62,500 nucleotides of DNA from Eimeria necatrix (taxonomy: Eukaryota > Apicomplexa > Conoidasida > Eucoccidiorida > Eimeriidae): the NCBI RefSeq assembly GCF_000499385.1, contig NW_013654708.1, positions 1 to 62,500 of the forward strand, given 5' to 3'. The position numbers were made by a program, and so were the translations under genes. Shown piece after piece: positions 35,807-47,408 of this stretch; the stretch's first letter is position 1; each line of letters starts with the position of its first letter. The notes below the pieces were generated by a model, which ran no database searches, was not told the DNA's origin, and saw only the letters and a list, made by a program, of their open reading frames with translations.

Positions 35807-37884
35807 CCAAGTTTTGTTTTCTATTTACATGCATGCTTAACGATCTTGACAGCTAGCTAATCAGATGGCTAGCTGGAAAGGTTGACCAGCCCGTACGGGC
35901 GCGTGTGCTGATGCCTAGTGATTGGCGGCATGCGAGGGAAGCGGAAATTTTTCGAGACTCTATTCGAATGCGTGACCCCTAATTGTAAATCGGAAGAAGC
36001 CAGGAGCTGTCCTTTCCCTAGATTTGAGTTAGTTCAGTCATAAGGCCACTTGCTCAGAGCTGTGATGGTCGCCGCTAACGCTATTATGCCTTCCTTTTTG
36101 TGGTGCTGCTGCTTCTATGCCTGCTTGTCTGGATCTTGCCTAAAACTTTGTGTGTTTTGTGACTACGAAGCCTTAATGTTGTGTTGATGAGGGAGTCCAC
36201 TATTTGCGGTTGCAAGCTTTCTAAGACGAAGAAACACCTAAATGCACAGGCCGTGGCTCTGTGGCTCCTGTGATTCTCTGAAGCGCATGCGCAACCGAAG
36301 TAGCTAAGTGGTATGTAGCGAAACAGCCGTATTTTAGTTGAGGCTCCAGGAAATCGATGATACAGTTTAGGTCCATTGTAGGTACATCTCAGGTTGCGGG
36401 ACGCGGCGAGGCCTGGCGCCTGGAAGCTGTATTGCAACATCGGGCAAACAATTCCCCCGGCCTGCGGCCCGATACTCACCGCAGTTTCCGCTTCTACTCA
36501 GAAATTTCCGCAGCTGGTGTTACACCAGCTTCAGTTTTCCGTTGTGCCCAGTAGTTTGGGCAAAGGAGCTAAAGAGACAATATGTTCAAAAAGGTCGCGA
36601 GTTAAAGAGGGGTCGCCAGTCAAAGAGGTGTCACCAGCTGAAGGACCAGGTACAGGGGCCTGAAGGCGCTATATTCTGTGGTTCACGCTACCGAGCAGCT
36701 TAGTTCAAACTACGAAGCCATGCTGACACGGCTAGTTGGATTGTGGGCGCATTTCGGCACAATCCGGCTGGTTTTCCAAGCACGCGATGCCGTATGGACT
36801 CCTCCTCTCTTCACCTTTGCTTGTCATGAAGAGATTTTCAGGACTTGCTGGGGAATAGCACACTTTTAAAAGTGGAATTGGACGAACAGGGGTCCAGTCA
36901 TGTCTCAGAAAATTACTCTAATGACCAACACATGCCAAGCAATGTCGTACAGGAATCATCCAGCAGAAATGGCCCCAAATGAGCAGACGTTGCCAGACAT
37001 TCGAGGCAGGCAGGTAAGCAAGGACTGAGACCTCAGTCGCGACAATCTTAGCTGCCGATCTAGGCATCAAATGGCGCTCAGTATCGGGACTACAATCATA
37101 CGAGCCTACGGGCTGTCCGGTCTTCTATGGTAGGTAGTCTTCAACCTACAGATAATACAACGAAATACCCCAAGAAGCCTCATCAAATTTTAGCTGGTAC
37201 ATTAAAAGCCCAAGCCTTCGTGAACTATTAGCGTAGGCTAGTGGTACAACGCAGCCCCAACCCGAAGCTCCCCAGAAGAGAAAATTAAAAATTGGGGAAG
37301 AGCATCTGTACCTAGCACAACAGGAATATCAGGTGGAGCTTGTGGAATTTATTTCTGGTGGAGAATTCGCGTCTACCAGAAATTAACCAAACCTGTGCCA
37401 GTATCTCTGTGACGTGGAGCCTGAGTGTTGGGTCCGTACACCCAGTCTTTGGGGTGCGCCTGAGCATTTCTGCCCAATACGGGCATCCAGTCCTACTACA
37501 GTCCATCTAAATATTGCTTTATGATCGCATGATGAATGTATAATTTCACCACCAGGGGCGTTCAGCAGTACGCCCCACAGCACTAGCTGCAACAGAGGTT
37601 GCGGCAGCCCCTGGGGCTGCCAGGCACCAGCCGCTGCCATCTCGTGAGGGGTAGCCTATAAGAATCGGCGAGCGGAGGAACTTTTGTGTAGCAGAAGAGA
37701 TGCTCGGAAGAGCAAATTGCAGTTGCTTAATGCTGTAGCACCTGCAGTCTCTGCTCAGTGCCTGCTTACTCCTTCCCCCACACCTACATCCCGCGTCCTT
37801 GTCTCTTTGCACTGTTCCCTCTGTGTCTGTGCAATTTTGCAAAAACTCTCCAGTTTCCTTGGTTCATTTGTATAAACTTTCAAG
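35807..37884. other. Spacer between BCAS2 and RPL10
   Basis: About 2.1 kb without CAG arrays or recognisable coding sequence. The last part (about 37740-37880) is pyrimidine-rich and should contain the RPL10 promoter and 5' UTR. No defined motif could be assigned. Confidence 0.5.
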
Positions 37885-39370
37885 ATGGGTCGCCGCCCGG
37901 CTCGCTGCTACCGCTACTGCAAGAACAAGCCCTACCCGAAGTCGCGCTTCTGTCGCGGTGTGCCCGATGCGAAGCTGCGCATTTACGACGTGGGCAGGAA
38001 GAAAGCAGATGTAGAAGAATTCCCAGGAGTTGTCCACTTGGTCTCAGACGAATATGAACAAATATCATCGGAGGCTCTCGAGGCCGCTCGCGTCTGCGCC
38101 AACAAGGCAAGCGACCCTGAGCTGGCCGCGACCCTGTTAATTCCGTTCTCAACAAGACAGCTCTCTCCATAATCACAGTTCTTTTTTTACTTTTCCGCAC
38201 TAAATGGGAAAAGAAGAAAGCCAATAGCCCCGTCCGGCTTGGCATGCCCACGAGCCGGCTTGGAAGACAGTTTCAGATCACCGCAAAAGAGTGGCCAGCT
38301 GAACAACATGGACGTTCTTCTTTTAAACAGAACAGAGGCAGCAGCATATAAGCCCATAGACTCGTTGCTAAACCACGTATCTACTTTGAGACCTAATACG
38401 AGGCTGGACTGTGGCATCATCTGGCGATTAGTGGGATTATTAATCTCATTGAGGAGAAAGTCCCTTATATTTTCTTTTTGTCTGGCTTTAGTCCCTAATA
38501 TTTTCTCTCTGTCTGGCTTTTTGGATGTTTTGCAGTACATGATCAAGCACTGCGGCAAGGACAACTTCCACCTGCGCATGCGCGTCCACCCCTTCCACGT
38601 TCTTCGGATCAATAAAATGCTTTCGTGCGCCGGTACGCGAAAGCAAGTGGGAAACTTTTGGTTCATTTGCATGAATTTGTTGGCTTGCGAAAGTTGTTCT
38701 TTTTTCGCAAGATGTTTTGTGGCATAATAAGGGGAGTCTATTATGGGCAGTTCTGAGTTGTTCTGCACGGATTCTTTCAGGGGCTGATAGGCTGCAAACC
38801 GGGATGAGAGGAGCTTTCGGGAAGCCCACAGGTCTAGTTGCGCGTGTCAACATTGGGCAGATTCTTATGTCTATTAGGACCAAGGTAGGTAGCAATATCA
38901 CCCTTTTACACTTTTGCTTCCTGCTTTCGTCTTAGTGGCCTAACAGACTCGTTTGCGAAATATATCCAGCCAGCGAGCCCCAGTTGTCTACTGATGTCGC
39001 CAAATGTGGCACTTTTCGTTCTTTGTGTGTGAAGAACTATTTGTTTTAAGTTGAACATGCGTCGATTGGCCTTGACATAACACTGTTGCTGCATTGCAAA
39101 GTGCTTTCTGTCGTTTCGCCGCAGGAGTCGAGCGTGAACATCGCCTCCCTAGCTCTGCGCCGTGCCGCCTTCAAGTTCCCCGGCCGCCAGAAAGTGTTCA
39201 CCTCGAACAAGTGGGGTTTCACGCCTTTCACTCGCGAGGAGTACAAGAAGTGGCAAGCAGAGGGGCGCATTGTCTCTGACGGAGTCTGCGCAAAATGGCT
39301 GGCAAAGAAGGGCCCGCTAGCCGATACATTCCCCCTCGCAAAGGACATTCAGCTCCCAGTTGAGAACTAA
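37885..39370 (+). CDS. RPL10: 60S ribosomal protein L10 (uL16)
   Basis: Large-subunit protein near the peptidyl transferase centre, loaded late in 60S maturation. Four exons: 37885-38106, 38536-38632, 38781-38884 and 39125-39370, for 222 residues, close to the usual 214-220. It starts [20 protein letters not shown], then [65 protein letters not shown] and FKFPGRQKV. All are near-identical to the eukaryotic family. Every phase closes. Intron 1 uses a GC donor (AAG/GCAAGC) with a normal TTTTGCAG acceptor; no nearby GT donor would keep the conserved join NK/YMIK. The other introns are GT-AG. There are no homopolymer tracts. Confidence 0.97.
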
Positions 39371-41074
39371 GTTCTCTCTGGGCAACCCCTGGTACCCGTG
39401 CCTCAGAGAAACAAGAACTAGTTAACACGTACTGGGCAGCGGCTATTGCCCTTATGCCTTCGCCGCGCGCTCCAGACTACAGCATTTGAAAGGGAACATC
39501 TTTCCATCCTGGGGCAACAGGAACGTAGTGGAGGGTTTGCGAATAAACATGGGTCTTGAGTTGATTAGCCTGCGAATACACAGCATAGGCGTAGAGTACG
39601 AGTTCGTTAGCCCTGAACATTCAAGTTGATTCCCTTCAGGAAGTGGCAGCTTAGCCAGACGTCTTGTTGGTTCGTGGCTGGATCATAATATCCTAACTTC
39701 GCTGCAATTTAGCAATCAGTGCAGTCCAGTATAGAGACGCAGCTTGTCCGGATATCTCGATGTACCATGAGGGGCTGGAGTGCCGGAGTTGGGATTCACA
39801 GCGGGGTGCCCGGGCGGGCAGCTTTTGCTTGGTTTGTAGTGGCATTTTGTTATTATGGTGGAAGGTACAGATGTATGAGAAGATTTTGCTGCTAAGCATG
39901 CCGTCAGTTCAGCACTCTGAGATGGTCGGCAGTCCCATACGCCCATGTCGACATTCTTCTGACTCGGGCGTGAACAGTGTGCCCCTTGGAGGACTGTACA
40001 TCATTAACATTTTGTTTTAGCGAATTTGTACGGTACGTAGTTGCCGGTGCATTTGTCAATGAGTGCAGGTATTTGTGGATATGGCGCATAGAGGTGGCAT
40101 GCCGTAACTGCCAAGATTCTAGCTCTTAGCTGCTTGCGGGACTTCCGAAATTCCGGCAGCCGTTAATTGACAAAGAAAAACAATTTGAGACCAAGAGAGT
40201 TTTCACAACAAAATGGATTTGCTTTGCTGAGTATTACGGAGAGCAAACAGCAGACAGACCGAGTGGTCTGGGCGTGAGCAGGAACGGACGGAGGCTGAAA
40301 TGCACGCAGTTGACACTCTATTGCTGTTATTTCCACTAAGTGTCTTTTTCAAGTTGTCCTGCAGACGTTAGCTTAAAAATCATTTCTTCCGTGTCTTGTG
40401 GGGTGCTGAAGTGACTTCGCAGAGGCCACATAAAATTCCCTGCTTGGGGCATCTCGTTATAACCTACGCTGACTCTGTCACATATGGTTGTTGCCCTTAT
40501 TTTAATTTGCAAATGACATTTATGTCGATAAAGTGAATTCAAGGAATGCATGTCTGCTTCGTTCCCTAAAACTGTGAATTAGAGCCAGCGCATTCCCCCC
40601 AGCGACATGCTCGGCCAAACGTAGCTGCTGGCTTGTAACCGGAGAGCTTTTGGGGACAGAACACTGGATGACCAGCCCCTAGCATATCGGAAACGAATGA
40701 AAACCATAAGGGAGTCGGCAGGAAGCAACACAACTGGATTTTTTGAAGGGCAATGGCAACTATAATGGAGAGCCGGTGAGTGACCCTACGATAACTGGAC
40801 AGAAAAGCGCGAATGAAACAAACTGTATCGGCCTTTAAAATGCCGATGTATCAGTAAATTTGTTATTAGCCTTCTTTTTTTGGTGATTTTAGTGGTTTTG
40901 CCTTCTGTTTCAAGACTTTTCAGCGCAACAGTTCAGTTGCCGCGTTATCTTTCCTGTATGATTTTGCCTCTGTGATTTTGTCGTATTCTTGCTTGCTTTT
41001 CTACAATTAGACACTTCGTCTGCTTGACCCTGTCGCCACGTTATGCGCAAGCCGTGTTTAGCGCAACTAGCTAT
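39371..41074. other. Spacer between RPL10 and the glycerate-kinase-like gene
   Basis: About 1.7 kb, repeat-poor, with only short open frames on both strands. One or more upstream exons of the following gene may lie in its last few hundred bases; none could be recognised. Confidence 0.45.
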
Positions 41075-44000
41075 ATGCTCATATCTGTTACTTTCGCTTA
41101 CCACAGAGCCGGCATTCTGGAGGAACTGATAGGGGAGGGACCTGAACACGAAAAGGTGGCTGTGACAGCGGCCTGCTCAAAGGCCCGTGATCAATTCCCT
41201 CATGCAGCGGGCACAGCAGCGTTTGCTGCAGGTAAATTAAGGTACAGCAGGAAGCTATGGAGAGAATCACTCAAGAAAGCCATATCTAAATTTTAGAGCT
41301 AGTAACTGTCTGCAACGCAACCCTTGGGTTGAAGACTCGCGTAGGGAACATTGGAAGGAAGCCTTTTGTATGCCTAAAAGCTAAAGAATGAAGCCTTTTC
41401 AAATTGTAAGACACTTCGATTACCCACCCAGGCTTCTCTAGTAATGTTCTTTGGTTTGGGTGAACATGCAGCGAATGGAGATTGGCCGTTCAGTCGCTGG
41501 ATTGCTTTAGAGGTTCTGAAACAAAAGTCCCGCGATACCTGTAAGTTACTTATCCTCAAAGCATCTACATTTTGTTCACAATAAGAGGGGCAGAATACAG
41601 GGCCATTTTTGAAGGCTTCTTTGTACTTTGTAACTGCGTTCATGCGGCGTTCCAAGCGCATATTTGTTTATTTGCGCTGACATTACAGTATCGAATTAGT
41701 TCAAAAGTGAAGAATATTTATTATTTGTTCATTCTCTTGATTATGTGCTTTTTTTCTTTGCTTTGTTTGTTACATGGCTCGGCTGCATCGGCTTCCCACT
41801 CTTGTCCAGCACATAAGCCCAGTCCTCTCATTGTGGGCATCACGGGGCCTCAAGGATGTGGGAAGACGACACTCTGTGCTGCCTTATTGGTTAGGCCAGT
41901 CAAATAATTCTTTGCTGCTATTCATCAGTAGTAGTGTTGATAGCAGCAGCAGCAGTTACAGCGTCAGCGGCAGCACTTATATTGGTCACAGTCTCCATAC
42001 CTTTTCTTCTCGATCATCCTTTACTCTGTCAGCCTCCTGTTATCCCTGCCCCTAACAATCATTTTGGCTCCTGTGTCACATTTTTGTTCGCAAACTTTTA
42101 TTTCCTTAAGCTGTGTTGCCTGTTTGTAAGCTTTAAATATCGACGCTGTAATTGTTTGCAGGCGGGCCTGCGCACCTTGGGTATAAAAGCCGCTGCAGCC
42201 TCAATGGATGATTTCTATTTGCCAACTAAACTACTACCCCCTGTGATATTTACGGATGCCACTAGCTCCAGACCAAGGGTGCTCCCGCGGCGGGGGCCCC
42301 CAGGGACGCACGATGTTCCCCTCTGCGTGGACGTGCTACAGCGCCTTAAGGAGAGAAACCCGTACATCCTTGTTGCGGCTGCGGCTGGATTTGAAAGAAA
42401 CGGCCCATGCGTGCTTGCAGGTAGAAAAGAGACGTTTGCAAACCTCATCCTTCTGCAGATAGTGTTGTGAGTTCTTTGTAGGAAAATCCTCCTTCCAAAA
42501 TATGATAAGAGCAAAATGAATGGCGCCGGTGACAGGACAGAAGCAGCGGTGCTTCTTGACGCAACTGATCTTGACGTTTTTTTGTTGGAAGGGTGGATGC
42601 TGGGTCAGTCTTTCTCTCCCACAGCGCCCTCCTTTGTTTTCCTTGCAGGATAGTGGGAGGCAGTAGTATCATGGTAAAGTTGACGGTGCTGGCTATTCTG
42701 TAGCTTCTGGTGCTGCTGCTCCATGAAAACGTCAAACTGTACTTTCTATAGGCATTAGTGGGCTTGCCTTACTTGCCCTCCTGTCAACACAGAGTCAGCG
42801 GAAGCTCAACACCAGTTTGCATGCATGCATGCCAGCGACTCCGTGGTTGTTGATGCACAGAGAAGTGTAAGCACGTGTTTGTACTTTGAACATATTTGCC
42901 AATAGGCCTTCTCGCGTAATCCCTGCCTTAAAAACTTGTGGTTTATCACTAAGTGTTATTGCCACTATCTCGTTCTGTATGACGTTGTCATGGGCCGAGC
43001 GAAAGCTTGTACGCTCCAAATTTGCGTGTGTCTATAGGGTTTCGTCGATTGGATCCGCAAGAGCTGACGGCGTATAACTTGCCCGAGCAAGAACAAGCAG
43101 AGCTGCGTACGATCAACGAGTTCGTCTGGCGCTGCTGCTGTCAAGGCTTCTACGTGCGCTGCTGCTGCCAGAACTTCTGGCCAGCGTATAAGAAGCGCTC
43201 TAACTTTGGGAAACGACTCACAAAAAGGAAGCTCACTGATTCAAAATGTTCAGTCGAAAGAGAGTGCGCCAACATGAAAGTTGTTCTTCGCGTTTAATGA
43301 TTGCAGGGCATTGAGAGATTATGAACGCGTCTACTCATTTGTTGATCTCTGGCTCGTCCTGAAGGCAAGCAATAGCAGTGCAGCCAGCACTCAGATTATC
43401 ACGGCAACACCCGCAGTCATTGTACAGTTTTGCGTGTCACCCCGACAAGCTGTCGTCAGATTCATTGTATCGTTTGCATCAGGTGGAAACAGCGAATTGG
43501 GTCTACAATTGGAGGAGGCAGCAAGAAGAGTAGGCAAGCCTTGCAGACGCTTAAGCTAAGCCTGGAACAATGGGCAGTTGAGCTTCTCAAACTGCATGGC
43601 CAACTGAAATATACAGAGAGTGCCTTTTACTGCTATCTGCTTCAGGGACACACGGAGAAACACTGGATCCGGACTTACTGCTGACGAAGTTGATGGCTTT
43701 GTTAACAGGTGAGCCTTTCATGCTGCACATGTGCAGCGCATGCACCCATCTGATTCACTCTCACGTTTTCTTCTGTATCTACATTTGTATTCGTCAACGT
43801 CTTTTTAATTCTGGCAAAAAGCTACACTCCATATGTAGACTGACACCCGTGTAAAGCTACTACATGTTTATTGTCTGAGTATGTGAGACTACGGCGCATG
43901 TGTTCCCCACAATGAAAGTGCGGCCATGTCATGCGCAACTCCTGCTGTAGCCTCGCTCCATTCTCGTGTTGTTGCGCAAGCTCCATTGACTACCGTGGCA

Positions 44001-44264
44001 TCCCTGGTGAAGCATGACGGTTTTTTGAAGTTAGAACTTCATTGCGTGTCCTTGTATTAGAGTTTCATGAGCCTCCACAGGTTGCATGATGCGAAGGCTT
44101 TGCCATTCTGCCTGTGGCTGCATAGGTTTATGCCACTTTACGCGGTTTACCTTCCCGGGCTTTACGCAAATCCACCTCATTCAGGGAAGGATCCTGGGGG
44201 CCGTTCTTGTCTTCTAGTCGAAGTCACAGAGAAGCGAACCATCAAAAGTGCCGCTTTTCTCTGA
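41075..44264 (+). CDS. D-glycerate 3-kinase-like P-loop kinase (GLYK/TDA10 family)
   Basis: The family phosphorylates D-glycerate to 3-phosphoglycerate in plants; the yeast relative is TDA10 (YGR205W), so the substrate here is inferred. Nine exons with closing phases: about 41075-41231, 41810-41889, 42162-42361, 42482-42603, 43038-43119, 43307-43364, 43483-43529, 43646-43708 and 44126-44264, for about 315 residues. Walker A is GPQGCGKTT in exon 2. ASMDDFYLP and RGPPGTHDVPL follow in exon 3, LPKYDKSKMNGAGDR and FLLEGWMLG in exon 4, and YSFVDLWLVLK then ANWVYNWRRQQEE. LTADEVDGFVNRFMPLY and LLVEVTEKR are at the end. Exon 6 ends in a GC donor, AAG/GCAAGC. Two other donors are weak (GTTAGG, GTTCGT) but give the conserved protein. 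The first exon is the least certain: ATG 41075 may instead be intron sequence before an acceptor at 41105-41106. Confidence 0.85.
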
Positions 44265-45842
44265 AGGTTTCTTTCTTCATCTTAATCCTCTCAATGTCTG
44301 CCCCTTTGCGTTGCTGTTCCATTTCTCTGCGTACCTGCCTAGCCACACCGCAACACGTACGGTTGTGTGTATCCTCTTGGTCTGCTGCTCTTGTCACAAA
44401 CACTATTGCGTCTCTAATGGCCTCCGCTCTAGGGAGTTGATGGCCTCGCAACTGTTCACCTACAAGCAATCCTTCAGCTTCCCCTGCCCTCTTTAGGGAT
44501 CAGTGCACTCATCAGCCTCTGCAGTGGCCACAGCAGTTTCACCGCCACCACCCCTAGCAATGCTGCTTTGCACCAAAATGCAGTACTTCCTGCTTTCACC
44601 TATTTCCTCTCTTTTTGTGACTCCGCATATTTTCTATAAGTCGCGTGTACGCAGACTCATGCTTGTGTCTAGAGCCCCGGCTCTTCCTCCCTCTTCAAAA
44701 CCGGCACACCTTAAGCGAGAGGTCAATGTTCCTTCGATGCATCCCTTTGGGCTCCCAAAGGCACACTCTGTGCAGACGGGGCAGCCCATTAGGACACCGG
44801 AGTGCACGTAAAAATTGTGCTGTTTCCAGTGTCTGTGCTATGTAGTGGCAGCAGCAAAAGAAAGCACAGAAGACCATGTCATTTTGGTTACTTCCATTAC
44901 CACTTGTTGAGCTAGCAAGAAAATCCGTGGCGCAAAGGCAGCCCCCAAAACGCCACAGTTACTGTCAACACGTGCACAGCTGCTTGCAGCAGCACAACTC
45001 ATCGTGCACGCGCGAGTGAGCATGTTCCCATGCAACAAACAAACATGTGACCGCCGCGCACATGCATTAAAGGCAACACACTTGCACACTGGCCCTACAT
45101 TCGTGCCGATCTTGAAATGAATGCGACCGCACGCAGGGATGCAAGGAAGGCTGCCTTTTCGCACGCACGAACAACTGCATACGTGTTAGCTCTCAGGTTA
45201 GAAACTGCATACGGAGAGCTCCCCAAATGAAATCTGAGCAAAAAAGAGCAGGGGTCTCCGCGGTGACCTTTACGTCAGTTGATACCTTGTGTCTGCACGC
45301 GTGCATGCAGACATGCGTAAGTAGCAAAAGGCTCTCGTTAAGGCATGCATGCAACAATGCACTGCTTTCACCCGTCTACCAACGGTTGCCTGCACCATAG
45401 GGGCGTTGCATACATGAGAATATGCATGTGGATTACGCATGTGGAAGAGCCTGCAAGTAGGTAAATGTGCAGTACTGCAAACACGCACTCCAGCTACTCA
45501 GCTGTCGCGCAGCTGCGGTGTGAAGTTCGCAAGCTGAGCCCGCGAAAAACTGCATGCATCGAGTACCACGCAATGGCGAGCTGCTGCACGCATGCATGCA
45601 GCAGCTTGTGCTGCATGCGTGTACAGCCCCAGAGCCAATCCCTCACTTCGCTGCCTGGTTGCTGCGTCAGGAAAGCCCGCACGAGCTGCCCTCGCGCTGC
45701 ATGCAAGTCTGTTTGCTCTTGTGCAGACGCGCATGCAGGCCCGCATGCATGCGCGCGGGTTTCCTGCAGCAAAGAGCTTTCGGCAGCAGCAACTGGCGGG
45801 CTGCTGCTGCAGAAGCCCGGAAAGAAGCGCCTGAGCGCGCAG
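44265..45842. other. Convergent spacer with TGCATGC cluster
   Basis: Lies between the 3' ends of the glycerate-kinase-like gene (plus) and the unassigned Ala-rich gene (minus). At least eight GCATGC cores, most as TGCATGCA or one-base variants, fall between about 45300 and 45755. No coding sequence is recognised. The switch from repeat-poor to repeat-rich DNA is at its right end. Confidence 0.55.
45300..45755. repeat. Cluster of dispersed TGCATGCA/GCATGC motifs
   Basis: GCATGC cores occur near 45304, 45346, 45554, 45591, 45613, 45700, 45730 and 45742, well above chance for a 6-mer. They are not in register, unlike the compact array at 61095-61352. Confidence 0.7.
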
Positions 45843-46799
45843 CTAAAAACTAAACAGTCGGGAAGCACACACATAACGCCCCCCCTCGAGATCCTCTTCA
45901 ACTGCATCGGGAGTTTGGGTGGTTTCCTCCTGCGCGGCGGCGGCGGCGGCGCCGTCTGCTGCAGTGAGCGCAGCAGCAGCAGCAGCAGCAGCAATGTCTC
46001 GCCGCAGAATGCTCAAAACCCCCCCCACTTCGTCGTCTTCAGAAGCCGACTGCGGCTCCTGCTCAGCTTCGTTGTCCGCCGCGGAAACTCCGAGAGTGTC
46101 GGACACCAGAAGGCCGCTGGAACTTCGGTGCACAGGCTCGAGAATGGCCCGCCACTCCTCCGCAGCTTCCAAGTCTTTGACTTCAGAGTTAACTTCGCTT
46201 TCTTTTTCCACAGAGTGGCCCACCTGCGTGCTGTCGCGGCTGGGGTTTCCGGACTCAGTGTCAGGGAGGAACTCGCGGACTTCTGCGGGGCCGAACCTCA
46301 CGCTGCGGCCGCGGATGAGGGGGGGGCAGGTGCTGTGCCGCGGGTTCAGCGAGTTTGCTGCTGCTGCTGCTGCAGCAGCAGCAGCGGGAGCCGCGCGCCC
46401 GTTCTGCGCTGCGCCCGACGCGCTGCCTGCTGCTGCTGCCTCGCCGCCTGCTGCTGCTGAGTCCGCACTCGCGGCCGCCAGCGCTGCAGCAGGCGCTGCT
46501 GTTGGGCAGCTGTGGTGCTTCCGCTGGTGCCACAGCAGCCGCCGCGTGAGTCCAGTCTTGCTGTCCGAGGTGGACGGCGGCAGGGCCTCTGCATGCTGCT
46601 GCTGCGGCTGCTGCTGCGGCTGCTGCTGCTGCTGCTCCACGTTGCTTCCTGTTTTGCTGCCCGAGCAAAACAAGTGCTTCCACCGGCTCGGCCCCGTGGC
46701 TGCCTTCTCTCTGCTCGGCTCCGAAGACAGGCTGCTGTTGCCGAGGTCTGCAGCTGCAGCAGCGGCCTCACCGCCTGTGGCCCGTAAACATTTCTGCAT
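45843..46799 (-). CDS. Unassigned Ala/Gln-rich acidic protein with candidate PP1-docking motif
   Basis: A single open exon of 318 codons from ATG 46799 to TAG 45843. I do not recognise the family. The N-terminal half is low complexity (Ala, Gln, Ser runs). The middle contains RGRSVRFGPAEVREFLPDTE, where RSVRF fits the RVxF consensus for docking to protein phosphatase 1. After it come acidic, Ser-rich stretches, GGVLSILRRD, Ala runs and an acidic end. There is no signal peptide or membrane helix. Sequence between the repeats has ordinary codon variety in this frame (for example KDLEAAEEWRAILEPVHRS) and the frames beside it look like shadows, which supports it as real coding. An additional upstream exon is possible. 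Confidence 0.6.
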   Translation of the reverse strand: MQKCLRATGGEAAAAAADLGNSSLSSEPSREKAATGPSRWKHLFCSGSKTGSNVEQQQQQPQQQPQQQHAEALPPSTSDSKTGLTRRLLWHQRKHHSCPTAAPAAALAAASADSAAAGGEAAAAGSASGAAQNGRAAPAAAAAAAAAANSLNPRHSTCPPLIRGRSVRFGPAEVREFLPDTESGNPSRDSTQVGHSVEKESEVNSEVKDLEAAEEWRAILEPVHRSSSGLLVSDTLGVSAADNEAEQEPQSASEDDEVGGVLSILRRDIAAAAAAAALTAADGAAAAAAQEETTQTPDAVEEDLEGGRYVCASRLFSF

Positions 46800-47408
46800 C
46801 ACGGCGCAGCAGGGATTTCAGGTTCGTGCTGCTGTTCGTGCTGCTGCCAATGCTCTTTTCTTCTCCTGCAGCAGCTGAATGCGAACCCGGAGAAGGTGAC
46901 AATCTACGCACTGGTGAGAGCGCTGCGCAACACGACCGGGCCGGAGGTTGCTGCAGCAGCTGCTGCTGTTGCAACCGTTGCAGCGGAGAAGCCAATATGC
47001 AAAGGCATAGAAAAGACGGTCTGTGGCATCAAACGAAGAGATGTTGAAAAAAAAGGAGAAAAATACGGTGCAGCAGAGCGGCAGCCGGTTAATGCCTCTC
47101 CCTGCGTCCGCGGTGGCGCTGTGTCGCCGCCACGCAAGACTTATGAGATACAATATTCCAAACACCCACCGCTCACCAAAACATGCTTGCCATGTGGAAA
47201 TTGAACAAAGAATCGGAGGCGGGAGAAGCCGACTTTCCGTGAAAACCCACGCGTCCCAGCAGCAAGGCCAGAACAGTAGTAGCGCGCAGCACCGCGCACA
47301 CCGTGAATCCGAGGGCTGAAAAGTTGTACTAACTAAGTCAAGTAGACACGGAGAATGGAGTAGTTTGTTCTTGCTACAAACGAACGGGAATGCTATTTGC
47401 TTCCGCAG
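46800..47408. other. Spacer with a possible small exon
   Basis: On the plus strand 46872-46913 reads QLNANPEKVTIYAL. It lies between an acceptor (TCTCCTGCAG) and a donor (CTG/GTGAGA) in phase 0, and could join the open exon at 47409. No family is recognised. The rest is mixed sequence with few repeats. Confidence 0.35.
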
